A DNA stretch of 64,000 bases from Streptomyces sp. NBC_00258 (GCF_036182465.1 NZ_CP108081.1:1798001-1862000), one strand, 5' to 3'. Shown: positions 55,783 to 64,000, numbered from the stretch's first letter. Program-made: numbers and translations. The notes: a model not told the origin generated them from the sequence alone.

Positions 55783-57183
55783 TCAGCGGCCGGCGCGGAT
55801 CAGACTCGTCAGATAGCGCCACAGTGATGAGCGCTGTCGGGCGGACGGATCCGGCAGCGTCGTCTCGGCGGGTTCCGCTGCCGGGTCGTGCGCCGGCGGC
55901 TGCTCGGGCACCGAGGCGAGTTCGTACCGGACGGGCAGCGAGCGCAGGCCCCTCATGAAGGGCGAGGAGCGCCAAGGGAGTTGGTCGACGGGGAGTGCGA
56001 GGTCGAGACGGGAGAACCGCTCGAACAGGCGGCTCACGCCGACCGCCGCGACCGTGGAGGCGAGTTCGCGCGCCGGGCACTGGCGGCGGCCCGCGCCCCA
56101 GGACAGGTGCGCCCGGGTGCTGACGGTGGTGCTCTTCGCCGCGCTGTCGGCGAAGAGCGGGTCGGCGTGCGCCGCCGCGGACGAGACCCAGACCGGATCG
56201 CCCGCACGGATCGTGTAGTTCCCGAGCGGGGTGTCCTTGGTGGCGAAGCGCGGCACGAAGTTCACCAGCGGCGGCTTCCGCATGACCACCCGGTTCATGG
56301 TCTCCCTGACCATGCCGGCGGACAGGCTGGCACGCGCGCCGCCGTCTCCCGAGAGGACCTCGACCACCGTGTTGGAGATGAGGATGCCGACGTGGTCGGA
56401 CGTCATGCCCAGCAGCATGAACAGCTCACGGGCCAGTTCGTCGAGCGAGAGGTCCGGGTGTGCGGCGAGCAGGTGCGAGGGAAAGTCGTCCCCCGGTGTC
56501 TTCAGCTTCATCGCCGCCAGTTCGGCCAGCGTCGCCAACAGGCGTTCCAGGGCGGGCTCCGCGTCCGGACCGGCGTCGAGCACCCGCCACATGTCCATCA
56601 GTGCGTCGTCGCCCTGTGAACCGGGGAAGCCGAGCAGGTGACTTGCCACCATCAGCGGGAGGGGCCGGGAGAACTGGGCGGACAGGTCCGCGAGACCCGT
56701 TCCGCCGGCCTGTCCCACCAGGGTGATCAGTTCGTCGGCGTAGGCGGTGACAGCCGTCTTGAGCTTCTTCGCCTGGGGATGGCGCGGATCCTGGAAGGGC
56801 CGGAGAGCCGTGTCCCACGCCGCACGCAACTGCGGGTATCCGGGACCGCCCTGGATCAGAACGTGGTTGACCTCCAGGGACGGCCCGAGCGGCCAGTCGG
56901 CCGGCACGCGTCCCTCCGAACGGGCCCGCCAGTTCTCCAGGCCCTTCGGCCATCCGTCGTCGTCCTGGAGCACATCGAGTGCCTCCCGGTAGCCGAGGAC
57001 CAACCAGGCGGGTACGCCCAGGAGATCGACCGGCGCGACCGGGCCGTGGCGTTGCCTCAGCCGCTCGTACACCAGTGAGGGGCGTGTCTCGTAGTCCCGG
57101 GTGAGCAGCGGTTCGGGAGTCATCGCCTCCAACGGTGTGTCGTCCAGGTCCACGGACCCGCCGTCGCCCAACTGGGATTCCAT
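55783..57183 (-). CDS. Cytochrome P450 with non-canonical K-helix (CYP157-like)
   Basis: This 466-residue P450 has the haem-ligand Cys369 in LSWGAGRRQCPARELAS, a variant of FGxGxHxCxG. The I-helix motif is altered: LLGMTSDHVGILISN has no AGx(D/E)T threonine. The K-helix reads VRETMNRVVMRKPP, so the ExxR arginine is replaced by Asn297 (E294-T-M-N), with Arg one residue later. Loss of ExxR is known for the CYP157 family of Streptomyces, which this resembles. The C-terminal 35 residues are an extra polar tail. The ATG at 57183 begins MESQLGDGG. No ferredoxin is adjacent; the next gene upstream is a flavoprotein on the same strand, 151 bp away. Confidence 0.88.
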   Translation of the reverse strand: MESQLGDGGSVDLDDTPLEAMTPEPLLTRDYETRPSLVYERLRQRHGPVAPVDLLGVPAWLVLGYREALDVLQDDDGWPKGLENWRARSEGRVPADWPLGPSLEVNHVLIQGGPGYPQLRAAWDTALRPFQDPRHPQAKKLKTAVTAYADELITLVGQAGGTGLADLSAQFSRPLPLMVASHLLGFPGSQGDDALMDMWRVLDAGPDAEPALERLLATLAELAAMKLKTPGDDFPSHLLAAHPDLSLDELARELFMLLGMTSDHVGILISNTVVEVLSGDGGARASLSAGMVRETMNRVVMRKPPLVNFVPRFATKDTPLGNYTIRAGDPVWVSSAAAHADPLFADSAAKSTTVSTRAHLSWGAGRRQCPARELASTVAAVGVSRLFERFSRLDLALPVDQLPWRSSPFMRGLRSLPVRYELASVPEQPPAHDPAAEPAETTLPDPSARQRSSLWRYLTSLIRAGR

Positions 57184-57334
57184 CGCCTTGCCGCCCCTTC
57201 CGCACTCCCCGTACCGGCTCGCCTTCAGTCGGTAGTTGGAAACGTGGGGACCTTACCCCAGGGCGCATACGTGGGCGAACGACGGGTGGGCACCGCCGTG
57301 TCGTCGTTCGTGTGGTGGAACCGCGCGCCGCGTA

Positions 57335-58441
57335 TCAGGCCGCGGTGTACCCGAGTTGGCGCCTCATGTAGGGGGTCATGAGGGTCTTGGACTTGGCCAA
57401 CGTGGTGGTGCGGCCGCCGAGTACCGCGGTTTCGCCGCCCAGTACGGGCAGCATGGTCACTCCGTCGGCCTCGCCGAACGGCACGATGAGCGGGGTGCGG
57501 TGGATCGGCCGGTACGAGCGGGACTGTGTGCGGTGCTTGCCCGAACTGCCCAGATAGGCACGGATGTTGTGGGCGGCGAGGTCCGCCTGGGCGAGCGCGG
57601 CGGGGGTGATCTTGAGCTCGCTCGCGTCGTTCACGTCGCCGACCGCGAAGACATCCAGTCGGCCCTCGGCGCGGAGCATCCGGTCGACCTTCACATGTCC
57701 GCTCGCGTTCAGCCAGTCACCGTGTCCGGCCAGGCGCAGCCAGAGCGTGTTGGGGGTGGTGCCGGTCGCCCAGAAGGAGCGGTCGGCCTCGATCACGTTC
57801 CCGCGGGCGTCGCGGTACGTACCGAAGTCGTTGCCCGGGGACATGAACGAGTCGAGCCGCACCTCTACGTCGTGGGACTCCAGCCAGGCGTGGGCCCTGC
57901 GCCCGGCCCGCCCGCTGCCCGTGGCGTGGAGCAGTGTCGGCCCGGAGTGGGCGAGTGTGACCCGGGCGTCCGGCCGGGCCAGGCGGATCTCGGCGCTCAG
58001 CTCGACACCGGAGGGCCCGCCGCCGACGACCAGGACATGATCCGCGGTGGCGATGTTCTGCTGGTGTCCGGCGAAGGACTTGGCCGCCTCCTCGGCGGTG
58101 GTGCCGGTGAAACGGGCCGGTTCGGGATAGTCGGCGCCGGTGGCGATCACGACCACGTCGTACGGGAGGCGCTCACCGGTGGCCAGCACCACCTCTCGCT
58201 CGGCGGTGTCGACACGGACCGCCTTGCCCACGGCCACCCTGCCGTTGCCGAGCAGCCGGTCGTACGGGATGAACGGGGCCATCGTCCATTCCGGACGCAC
58301 ACCGGCGCGCAGGGAGGCGATGCGGTGGAAGAAGACCTCTTTGCGATCGACCAGCGTGACCCGCGCGGTCCCGTCCAGCCGTTTCGCCAGCCGGACGCCC
58401 GCATAGCCGCCGCCGATCACCACTACGTCGCCGTCACGCAC
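57335..58441 (-). CDS. FAD-dependent pyridine nucleotide-disulfide/NDH-2-like oxidoreductase
   Basis: The protein has 368 residues with two Rossmann motifs: VVVIGGGYAGVRLAKRL (FAD) and VLVVGGGPSGVELSAEI (NAD(P)H), plus the FAD-contacting segments VVVIATGADYPEPAR and DVFAVGDVND. There is no redox Cys pair. It resembles AIF/NDH-2-type quinone or ferredoxin reductases. The GTG at 58441 follows AGGAG and gives the usual start close to the FAD motif. It lies upstream of the P450 on the same strand and might supply electrons to it, but the 151-bp gap leaves this open. Confidence 0.86.
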   Translation of the reverse strand: MRDGDVVVIGGGYAGVRLAKRLDGTARVTLVDRKEVFFHRIASLRAGVRPEWTMAPFIPYDRLLGNGRVAVGKAVRVDTAEREVVLATGERLPYDVVVIATGADYPEPARFTGTTAEEAAKSFAGHQQNIATADHVLVVGGGPSGVELSAEIRLARPDARVTLAHSGPTLLHATGSGRAGRRAHAWLESHDVEVRLDSFMSPGNDFGTYRDARGNVIEADRSFWATGTTPNTLWLRLAGHGDWLNASGHVKVDRMLRAEGRLDVFAVGDVNDASELKITPAALAQADLAAHNIRAYLGSSGKHRTQSRSYRPIHRTPLIVPFGEADGVTMLPVLGGETAVLGGRTTTLAKSKTLMTPYMRRQLGYTAA

Positions 58442-58765
58442 GCCGAATCTCCTGTGCCTCTGGGGGGCGAGGGCCGCGGCGGGTGGGGCGCCGACATCGA
58501 CCACTCGACTGTCGGCGAGCGTAACGCTTGAAACCTAAAGGGCCCATGAACTTCTGTGCGCGTTCTGTGAAGTGACGGCACGGATGTCGACTTTTGGCCC
58601 GCCCGGAGAACACAAACAAGTCATTGGCCGACGAAGCACGGACAGGTTGGGCCTGCGGATTTACATGATCCAAACCCGGGGAATAACGTGGCCCTCCACG
58701 ACTGGTGCTCGACAGTTTCGCGGTTCTCACACTACGTACACACATACGTACACACAGGAGTGTCC
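58442..58765. other. Divergent intergenic region, 324 bp
   Basis: The region separates the NDH-2-like gene and the DUF574 methyltransferase. I see no gene. It contains an AT-richer stretch around 58530-58680 with no convincing promoter hexamers, and a perfect 12-bp tandem repeat directly before the methyltransferase ribosome site (58733-58756). Confidence 0.5.
58733..58756 (+). repeat. Perfect tandem 12-bp repeat before the DUF574 gene
   Basis: TACGTACACACA occurs twice head to tail (58733-58744, 58745-58756), ending immediately before GGAG (58757-58760) and the ATG at 58766. It would lie in the 5' untranslated region. TACGTA is itself palindromic, so it also provides two dyads 12 bp apart. 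Confidence 0.85.
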
Positions 58766-59581
58766 ATGACTGATGCACGAGAGAACTCCGACCAGGAGGC
58801 ACTCTCCAAGATCGACACCACCGTGCCTCAATCGGCCCGGATCTGGAACTACTGGTTGGGCGGGAAGGACAACTACGAGGTCGACCGAATAGCCGGTGAC
58901 GCGTTCCGTGACATCTTCCCGGGGATCGAGACCGGAGCCCGCGCCGCCCGTTACTTCCTCGCCCGCGCCGTCCGTCATCTGGCCGCGGAGGAGGGAATCC
59001 GGCAGTTCCTGGACATCGGCACCGGGCTGCCGAACGTGGACAACACCCATGAGATAGCCCAGCGGGTGGCTCCGGAATGCCGGATCGTCTACGTCGACAA
59101 CGACCCCTTGGTGCTCGCGCACGCCCGCGCGCTGCTCGTCAGCAGCTCGGTGGGTGTCACCAACTACGTCGACGCCGATCTGCGCGAGCCGAGCACGATC
59201 CTGCGGGAAGCGGCCAAGACGCTGGACTTCGACCAGCCCGTCGCCCTCATGCTGATGGGCATCCTCGGCCACATCGAGGACCACGACGAAGCACGTTCCA
59301 TCGTGCGGCAGTTGGTGGACAGTCTGCCTGCCGGCAGCTTCCTCGTGCAGTACGACAGCACCGACACCAGCGACGCCTATGTCGATGCCATCCGGCAGTA
59401 CAACGAGGGCGGCTCGATCCCGTACATCCTTCGCAGCCCCGAGCAGATCGAGCGCTACTTCGACGGTCTGGAACTGCTCGAACCCGGCGTGGCGTCGTGC
59501 TCGCGCTGGCGGCCCGACACCGAGGCCCTGGGTCTCCCGGCGGAAGTGCATCAGTACGGAGGCGTCGCCCTCAAGCGTTGA
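58766..59581 (+). CDS. DUF574 (S-adenosyl methyltransferase-like) protein
   Basis: The protein has 271 residues. The motif ARIWNYWLGGKDNYEVDR near residue 25 is the signature of the DUF574/PF04672 family, very abundant in Streptomyces. The SAM-binding part is visible as FLDIGTGLPNVDNTHEIAQ and RIVYVDNDPLVLAHARALL. The ATG at 58766 follows CAGGAG. It faces an XRE/DUF5753 regulator. Such methyltransferase and regulator genes are often paired in Streptomyces genomes and occur in development-related loci. The methyl acceptor is unknown. Confidence 0.9.
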   Translation: MTDARENSDQEALSKIDTTVPQSARIWNYWLGGKDNYEVDRIAGDAFRDIFPGIETGARAARYFLARAVRHLAAEEGIRQFLDIGTGLPNVDNTHEIAQRVAPECRIVYVDNDPLVLAHARALLVSSSVGVTNYVDADLREPSTILREAAKTLDFDQPVALMLMGILGHIEDHDEARSIVRQLVDSLPAGSFLVQYDSTDTSDAYVDAIRQYNEGGSIPYILRSPEQIERYFDGLELLEPGVASCSRWRPDTEALGLPAEVHQYGGVALKR

Positions 59582-59672
59582 AGTCCTCCGCCCCAAGGCC
59601 CACTTGGCGTACGCCGACGCGACGACCGCCGGGCGCGACGACATGTCACGCACTCCATCGACCACCGCAAGT

Positions 59673-59697
59673 CCTGATCCGACGGGTCAGGTCTCTT
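59673..59697. terminator. Terminator hairpin between the convergent DUF574 and XRE genes
   Basis: CCTGATCC (59673-59680) and GGGTCAGG (59684-59691) form an 8-bp stem (one G-T pair) with a GAC loop, followed by TCTCTT. It overlaps the stop codon of the convergent XRE gene. It should terminate the methyltransferase transcript. Confidence 0.6.
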
Positions 59698-60592
59698 GAA
59701 GGATGCGATGGAGGGTCGTGCACGTCGCGTCCGGCGAATCGGCCTGGACGACCAGGCGGTTCATGACGCCCCAGTAGTACTCGATCTCGCTCGGCTTGTC
59801 GGGATAGACGGCGCTGGCGAGCTGTTCCAGGTACACCATGTCGGGCAACAGCCCGCCGGGCAGCCGCACGATGGTGACCGGACCGCCGGCCGCGGCGTGA
59901 CCACCGGCGCGGAACGGCACGATCTGCACGGTGACCTGCGGGAGTCGGCAGATCTCGATGAGGTGCTGGAGCTGCGCGCGCATCGTGCCGGTGCCGCCCA
60001 CCGGGCGGCGGAGTGCCGCCTCGTCGATCACGGCCCAGAGCTGAACCGCTCCCTGCCGGTGCAGGATCTGCCTGCGCTTCATGCGCAGAGTGACCCGCCG
60101 GTCCATCTCCTCCGCGGCGGCCTCCGGGCAGGTGAGCCGGATGGCGGCGCGAGCGTAGTCGGGAATCTGCAGCAGGTCGGGAACGACCTGGGGCTGGAAG
60201 CAGCGGATGAGGCTCGCCGCCTGTTCGGCCCCGAGGTAGGCCTGCGTCCAGGCGGGCACCACGTCGTTGTACGGCTGCCACCAGCCGGGGGTGTTGGCCT
60301 GCTTGGCCAAAGCCAGCAAGGTGGAGCGCTCGGCCTCGTCCGTGACTCCGTAGAGCGTGAGCAGATCGGACACGTCACGCATCTTGAACCCGTGCCGGCC
60401 CCACTCCATTCTGCTGATCTTGGACTGGGAGGCGCGGATGGCCTCGCCCGCCTCCTCACGGGAGAAGAGCGACTCCTCCCGCAGCCGGCGCAGCCGTGCC
60501 CCCAGCACCAGACGTGGCACTGTCGGCCCCGCGGTCCGGGCGTCCAGGGCCTCTCGGACATCCGGTGTGCCTACGGGCTCTGTGGCACCCAT
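59687..60592 (-). CDS. XRE helix-turn-helix regulator with DUF5753 domain
   Basis: The protein has 301 residues. The N-terminal helix-turn-helix is LGARLRRLREESLFSREEAG, EAIRASQSKISRMEWGRHGF. The C-terminal DUF5753 domain has the usual segments (LIRCFQPQVVPDLLQIPDYA, LWAVIDEAALRRPVGG, LPQVTVQIVPFRAGGHAAAG, VYLEQLASAVY). The ATG at 60592 follows GGGGAGAA. These regulators are expanded in Streptomyces, usually paired with a small DUF397 gene. None is adjacent here, and the neighbour is the convergent DUF574 methyltransferase instead. Confidence 0.9.
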   Translation of the reverse strand: MGATEPVGTPDVREALDARTAGPTVPRLVLGARLRRLREESLFSREEAGEAIRASQSKISRMEWGRHGFKMRDVSDLLTLYGVTDEAERSTLLALAKQANTPGWWQPYNDVVPAWTQAYLGAEQAASLIRCFQPQVVPDLLQIPDYARAAIRLTCPEAAAEEMDRRVTLRMKRRQILHRQGAVQLWAVIDEAALRRPVGGTGTMRAQLQHLIEICRLPQVTVQIVPFRAGGHAAAGGPVTIVRLPGGLLPDMVYLEQLASAVYPDKPSEIEYYWGVMNRLVVQADSPDATCTTLHRILQET

Positions 60593-60763
60593 GGAAATTC
60601 TCCCCGGCGTCGAACTCAACTCCGCGCGCATACAAGCGCGTTGGCCTGTCATCCTAGATGACTCGAGTCCACGGGCTCACCCGTCGGCGCCGCCACGCGC
60701 GTGCGGCGGACGGCCGTGGACCACACGGATCCACGGCCACACGCCGGTGCCAGGCGTTCGGTG

Positions 60764-61486
60764 TCAGGCGGTCTTCTTCTGTCGCCGTTCCAGCGCGGTG
60801 GCGGCCGCGCGCCGCTTGGCGTCGGCCACGTCCACCCGGGTGCCCGGGCCGGCTCCGGGCTCGTCGGCCCAGTTCCGCAGCCTGGCCACGAGGTCCGTCA
60901 GCCGCTTGTCACCGGGCGGTACGTCGATGGAGAACAGCGCCTCGTACGGGCGGTCGTCGTCCCCGCCCCACCGCACGACTCCGTCGCACTCGGCGAGGAT
61001 GTCTCGGATCACCATGAGCTGGGGCGAGTAGAACCCTCCCTCGGCTCCGGGCGGGTAGGAGCCGGGCCGGATCGCGACGGCGGTACCGGACGCCTGGTTG
61101 CCCTCCGCCCGCGTCAGCTTCACCCGGGCCGGTGCTCGCCAGCCGCCCAGGTCTCCCTTGCGGAGTTCGTCGATCTCGTAGTGGAAGCGCCGGACGACGT
61201 GCACGAGGACCGTCTCCACGTCTCCGATACGTACGTCCACGTCAAGGCCGGTGCCCGGTACGGGGCGGGTCCACACCGTGGAGACGTCGTTGGCCTTCTC
61301 CTCCAGCTCCCAGCCGTTGGGCGACGTCGGCCGCTTCGGGGCGTCGCCGGGCCCGGGTCTCCCGGCGGCCGCCGCCCCGGCGGGCAGGGCCAGCACGGAG
61401 CCGCCGCCCATCAGGGTTGCGGTGCCGAGGACCGCGGTGTGCCTGACGACATCACGTCGCGTCATGCCTGTCATGCCAGTTGTCAC
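60764..61486 (-). CDS. Tat-exported hypothetical protein
   Basis: The protein has 240 residues. The N-terminus MTRRDVVRHTAVLGTATLMG, followed by a hydrophobic Gly/Ala segment ending AAAAG, is a Tat signal peptide (TRRDVV). The mature part is a single domain of about 190 residues (VDVRIGDVETVLVHVVRRFH, YSPQLMVIRDILAEC, DDDRPYEALFSIDVPPGDKR) that I do not recognise. The GTG at 61486 follows AAGGGGA; an ATG seven codons later is also possible. It is 19 bp downstream of the DUF1906 gene on the same strand and likely co-transcribed. Confidence 0.75.
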   Translation of the reverse strand: MTTGMTGMTRRDVVRHTAVLGTATLMGGGSVLALPAGAAAAGRPGPGDAPKRPTSPNGWELEEKANDVSTVWTRPVPGTGLDVDVRIGDVETVLVHVVRRFHYEIDELRKGDLGGWRAPARVKLTRAEGNQASGTAVAIRPGSYPPGAEGGFYSPQLMVIRDILAECDGVVRWGGDDDRPYEALFSIDVPPGDKRLTDLVARLRNWADEPGAGPGTRVDVADAKRRAAATALERRQKKTA

Positions 61487-61505
61487 GCTGTTCGTCCCCT
61501 TCACG

Positions 61506-63731
61506 TCAGCCATTGCGGGAAAGCCGGTAGTACTTCTCCAACACCCGGTACAGACCGATGAGTTCACGGCCGTACTGCAGGGCGGGAAGGTTCGGTTCCC
61601 CGTCATTCGTCACGGGGGGACCGTTGTAGCGGCTGAGGATCCTCTCGGAGTCGCCCTCACTCGTGTTCAGCCCCGGTCTGGGCAGGCTGATCTGGTGGGC
61701 GTTGAAGATCGTCAGGTAGGCCGCCGACTTGATGTTGTAGATCGGGTCCTCGTTCAGCTGGGTCCAGACCGATTCCAGGTCCCGCTCCCGGTCCAGGACC
61801 GAGCCGTTGATGATGCCCTGCTGGACGCAGTAGTTCCTGGCATCGATCGCCACCCGCCCGAAGATCTGGCTGTAGCCGGTGCTGCAGTCGTCCTTCACGC
61901 CGGCTTTCACCGCCGTGTCGGCGGCGAAGTCCCCCGGGTTGAGTTTGCGCAGTTCCCAGAGCACCGGAGTCTGGATCAGGGCCTTGCGCACCCTGAGCTG
62001 CCGGGCGAGCGAGGTGAACAGCCAGTCGGCGGAGAGGACCAGCTCGAACGCCCTGGTGTTGGAGATGCCTCCCAGGGTCGCCCAGTCCGTGTCGGTCCAG
62101 CCGTCGCCGCCGGTCTCGGGAACCCCGATGGACTCCAGGTACGAGCGCACCTCTTGGAGCATGGCGGCGCGGTACGTCGCGTTGAAGTCGACGTCCAGTC
62201 CCGCGGTGTCCGCGCCGGGGTCGAAACTGCTCTGCCCGAGGTCTCGTCCGGAGGCGATGTTCTTGTCGATCTCGATGGCTCCCGCGCCGGTTCCCACGGT
62301 GACGGTGGCGATCTGGTCGAAGGCCCAGTCCCCCGGCATGGGGAAGCCCAGGTTCCCGGAGAACCCGCTGGACATGTCGGAGACGAAGCTCGCGTCGGTG
62401 TACCCGGCCTCGCGCACCCTGCGGCACACGTTGCGCGGCCCGTAGATGCCCACCCGGTAGCGGGAGTTCTCCTGCACCGCCCGGAAGATGCCCCTGAAGT
62501 GCGGGAGGATGTTGGAGGTCACCTCGTGGTCGAACGCGTCGTAGTCGACGGCGAAGTAGATGCGGGTGCCGTCCTTGAACCCGTGGTACTTGGCCCAGTC
62601 GATGGCGTCGAGGCCGTCACGGGTGCCCTGGTTGTAGTTGAAGTAGCCGGCCCCGTCACTGAAGGTCTGGTAGATCGGGAAGCAGTTCAGGCCGTTGGCC
62701 GCGATGGTCTGCAGCTCCCCGGGTTTGATCATCTTGTCCCGGCCGTTCGGGACGTTGCACAGGTAGCGGCCGATGTACACGTACCCGGCGGACCGCAGGG
62801 ACTGGGCACGGGCCTGGGTGATGGTGGTGATGCAGTCGCAGGCGGCACCGGAGCGGGACTGGTCGCCGTAGGAGATCAGCAGCGATGCCCAGGTGGGGTA
62901 GTCGCCGTCGCCGTTCGGGGAGATCCTGACGAAGTCCTGGAACTCGAAGACCGCCGAGGACAGGTCGGACGTGAAGGTGCCGCCGAACGCGATATGGGGT
63001 CGCTGGTTGAGGATCATGGCGGCCGTGAACAGGTTCACCCAGACGCCTGTGCTGCCGACCCTGAGGGTGTGCTGTCTGAGACCCGCCTGGGTCGCCGGGC
63101 CGAAGGAGCCGTTGGCGACACCGTCGGCCATGCCCAGTTCGTACTGGATGGCGAACAGCATTGACTTGGCCACATCGCGGGAGTGGTGGCCGTCGCAGGG
63201 GATGACGAAGAAGTCCTGCCGGTGGATGTACCGCCCGTTGAGCCAGCGCTGGATCGAACGGATGTCCTCGTCGCCGGGCCTGTCCCCGTACCTGACGAGG
63301 ACGTACGGGTCCATGTTCAGCAGGCCCTTGAAGACCTTCGGGGTCAGGTCGGAGCCGGGGTAGACGCCGTCGACCCCCATGTCCTGCTTGAGCTTGGTGA
63401 TGCCTGCCTGGACGTTCGCGTTGTAGACACCGTCGATGTCACCGCCGTCATAGCCCTTGCAGTACATCGCGGACTGGATGATGCGGCAGAAGTTGGCGGA
63501 CGGCACGGTGGCACTGTTGAGCCGGGGGAACTTCTGCGTCAGGGTGCGCAGGGTGGTGGGGCCGAAGCTGTCCGCCACGGGGCTGATGCCCAACTCCCAC
63601 TGGAGAGCCCTGGTGAGGGCGTACATGGTGCTCCAGCCCGTGCGGCCGTTCTCCTCGACGGTCATGCCGATCTTGTCGCCGTAGGCCTGGTTGACGAATC
63701 TCTGGGCGCGCAGGACCAACTCGTCTGCCAT
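61506..63731 (-). CDS. DUF1906 (Rv2525c-like) glycoside hydrolase-domain protein with repeats
   Basis: The protein has 741 residues. An N-terminal part of about 270 residues looks like peptidoglycan-binding-type repeats (VNQAYGDKIGMTVEENGRTG, YCKGYDGGDIDGVYNANVQA, FAIQYELGMADGVANGSFGP). The centre (AGYVYIGRYLCNVPNGRDKM, DWAKYHGFKDGTRIYFAVDY, RYRVGIYGPRNVCRRV) is the DUF1906/Rv2525c-like TIM-barrel domain. A C-terminal helical region (WELRKLNPGDFAADTAVKAG) ends it. There is no signal peptide, odd for a wall-directed protein, while its operon partner has a Tat signal. The ATG at 63731 is preceded by AAGGA at 11 bases. Confidence 0.82.
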   Translation of the reverse strand: MADELVLRAQRFVNQAYGDKIGMTVEENGRTGWSTMYALTRALQWELGISPVADSFGPTTLRTLTQKFPRLNSATVPSANFCRIIQSAMYCKGYDGGDIDGVYNANVQAGITKLKQDMGVDGVYPGSDLTPKVFKGLLNMDPYVLVRYGDRPGDEDIRSIQRWLNGRYIHRQDFFVIPCDGHHSRDVAKSMLFAIQYELGMADGVANGSFGPATQAGLRQHTLRVGSTGVWVNLFTAAMILNQRPHIAFGGTFTSDLSSAVFEFQDFVRISPNGDGDYPTWASLLISYGDQSRSGAACDCITTITQARAQSLRSAGYVYIGRYLCNVPNGRDKMIKPGELQTIAANGLNCFPIYQTFSDGAGYFNYNQGTRDGLDAIDWAKYHGFKDGTRIYFAVDYDAFDHEVTSNILPHFRGIFRAVQENSRYRVGIYGPRNVCRRVREAGYTDASFVSDMSSGFSGNLGFPMPGDWAFDQIATVTVGTGAGAIEIDKNIASGRDLGQSSFDPGADTAGLDVDFNATYRAAMLQEVRSYLESIGVPETGGDGWTDTDWATLGGISNTRAFELVLSADWLFTSLARQLRVRKALIQTPVLWELRKLNPGDFAADTAVKAGVKDDCSTGYSQIFGRVAIDARNYCVQQGIINGSVLDRERDLESVWTQLNEDPIYNIKSAAYLTIFNAHQISLPRPGLNTSEGDSERILSRYNGPPVTNDGEPNLPALQYGRELIGLYRVLEKYYRLSRNG

Positions 63732-63892
63732 GTGGGGGCATTCCTTCGTTGATGGGGTCGAGACAAAGGGGTGAGGCGTGCGGGCGCTGTCATCTCCCGT
63801 TCGGGGCAGGTCGAGGCCCCGGTCGGCGCCACCAGCTTGGGGGCGGTGTACCGAACGCACCACTCGTTTCGGCGGTGCCCGAAACTCTCGGG

Positions 63893-64000
63893 TCACGGCC
63901 CCGCGGTGGGCAGACGGCCGCTCAACAGCGCCTCGCCGAACGGTGTCGGCGTGTGCAGTACCTGGCTGCCGACGCGGTGGCTGCGGGCCGATGCGTACGG
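63893..64000 (-). CDS. C-terminal end of an ArsR-like winged-helix regulator (partial)
   Basis: Only the last 35 codons are visible before the right edge: the product ends SARSHRVGSQVLHTPTPFGE followed by ALLSGRLPTAGP and a stop at 63893-63895. The pattern xHRxGxxVLHTxTPxGxALL matches the wing and last helix of ArsR-type regulators, including the one at 16.5-17.6 kb (SHRHANTVLHTLTPLGAALL). It is too short for further description. Confidence 0.55.
   Translation of the reverse strand, partial: PYASARSHRVGSQVLHTPTPFGEALLSGRLPTAGP

Noticed and set aside
55783..58441. A conservon (cvn) operon around the CYP157-like P450
   Set aside because: Conservons also encode a sensor kinase, a roadblock protein, a DUF742 protein and a small GTPase; none is present here.

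Overview
The window reads as chromosomal DNA of a high-GC actinomycete, most likely Streptomyces. The signs are very high third-position GC, frequent GTG/TTG starts with GGAGG-type ribosome sites, almost no TTA codons, Tat-type signal peptides, and characteristic neighbours such as the DUF574 methyltransferase beside an XRE/DUF5753 regulator. About 50 genes are tightly packed on both strands. I saw no rRNA, tRNA, CRISPR array, phage or intact insertion sequence, and no large biosynthetic cluster. Names rest on reading translated motifs by eye; no database search was run.

Left part (1-10.7 kb): a sugar-type ABC substrate-binding lipoprotein (cut by the edge) and a class V aminotransferase diverge from a GntR/FCD regulator with three copies of a CATCAGATGA-like operator between them. 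Then come an APH-like kinase, a DUF4419 protein, a carboxylesterase divergent from its probable TetR repressor with an operator inside the shared promoter, a scar in which the start of an Old Yellow Enzyme gene abuts the start of a Tn3-type transposase, a MerR regulator, a methyltransferase and a HAD-like protein.

Middle part (10.7-32.9 kb): two MoxR-AAA+/von Willebrand A (vWA) systems lie close together. System A is an unknown protein, a MoxR ATPase and a fused metallopeptidase-like/vWA protein (12.3-16.4 kb), preceded by a HEAT-repeat gene. System B is a five-gene operon of 12.8 kb (20.0-32.9 kb): DUF4132, a 1686-residue giant, a MoxR ATPase with an unusual Walker B, a fusion of DUF5682 with a vWA domain, and a SWIM zinc-finger protein. 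Its content matches the Escherichia coli yehI-yehL-yehM-yehP-yehQ neighbourhood as I remember it, with the yehM- and yehP-like parts fused. It is the most interesting locus here, and its function is unknown. Between the systems lie an ArsR-type regulator carrying a TTA codon, two small secreted peptidoglycan genes and an OGG-fold DNA glycosylase.

Right part (32.9-64 kb): a cysteine desulfurase-like enzyme, a secreted alpha/beta hydrolase, a DUF2975/XRE pair with an apparently leaderless promoter, a fused SecDF, a saccharopine dehydrogenase-like/APC permease/universal stress operon, an ArsR/AHSA1 pair whose start codon sits inside a perfect palindrome, a LacI-controlled amidohydrolase/cysteine dioxygenase operon, a TetR/SDR pair with two identical 12-bp palindromes, a quinone reductase/MFS operon, a MalY-type lyase, a cytochrome P450 lacking the usual ExxR arginine, an NDH-2-like flavoprotein, the DUF574/DUF5753 pair, and a DUF1906 glycosidase-like operon. 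A second ArsR-like gene is cut by the right edge.

Many small regulator/target pairs have operators that can be read directly, so a large part of the window consists of self-contained regulated cassettes around the two MoxR-vWA loci.
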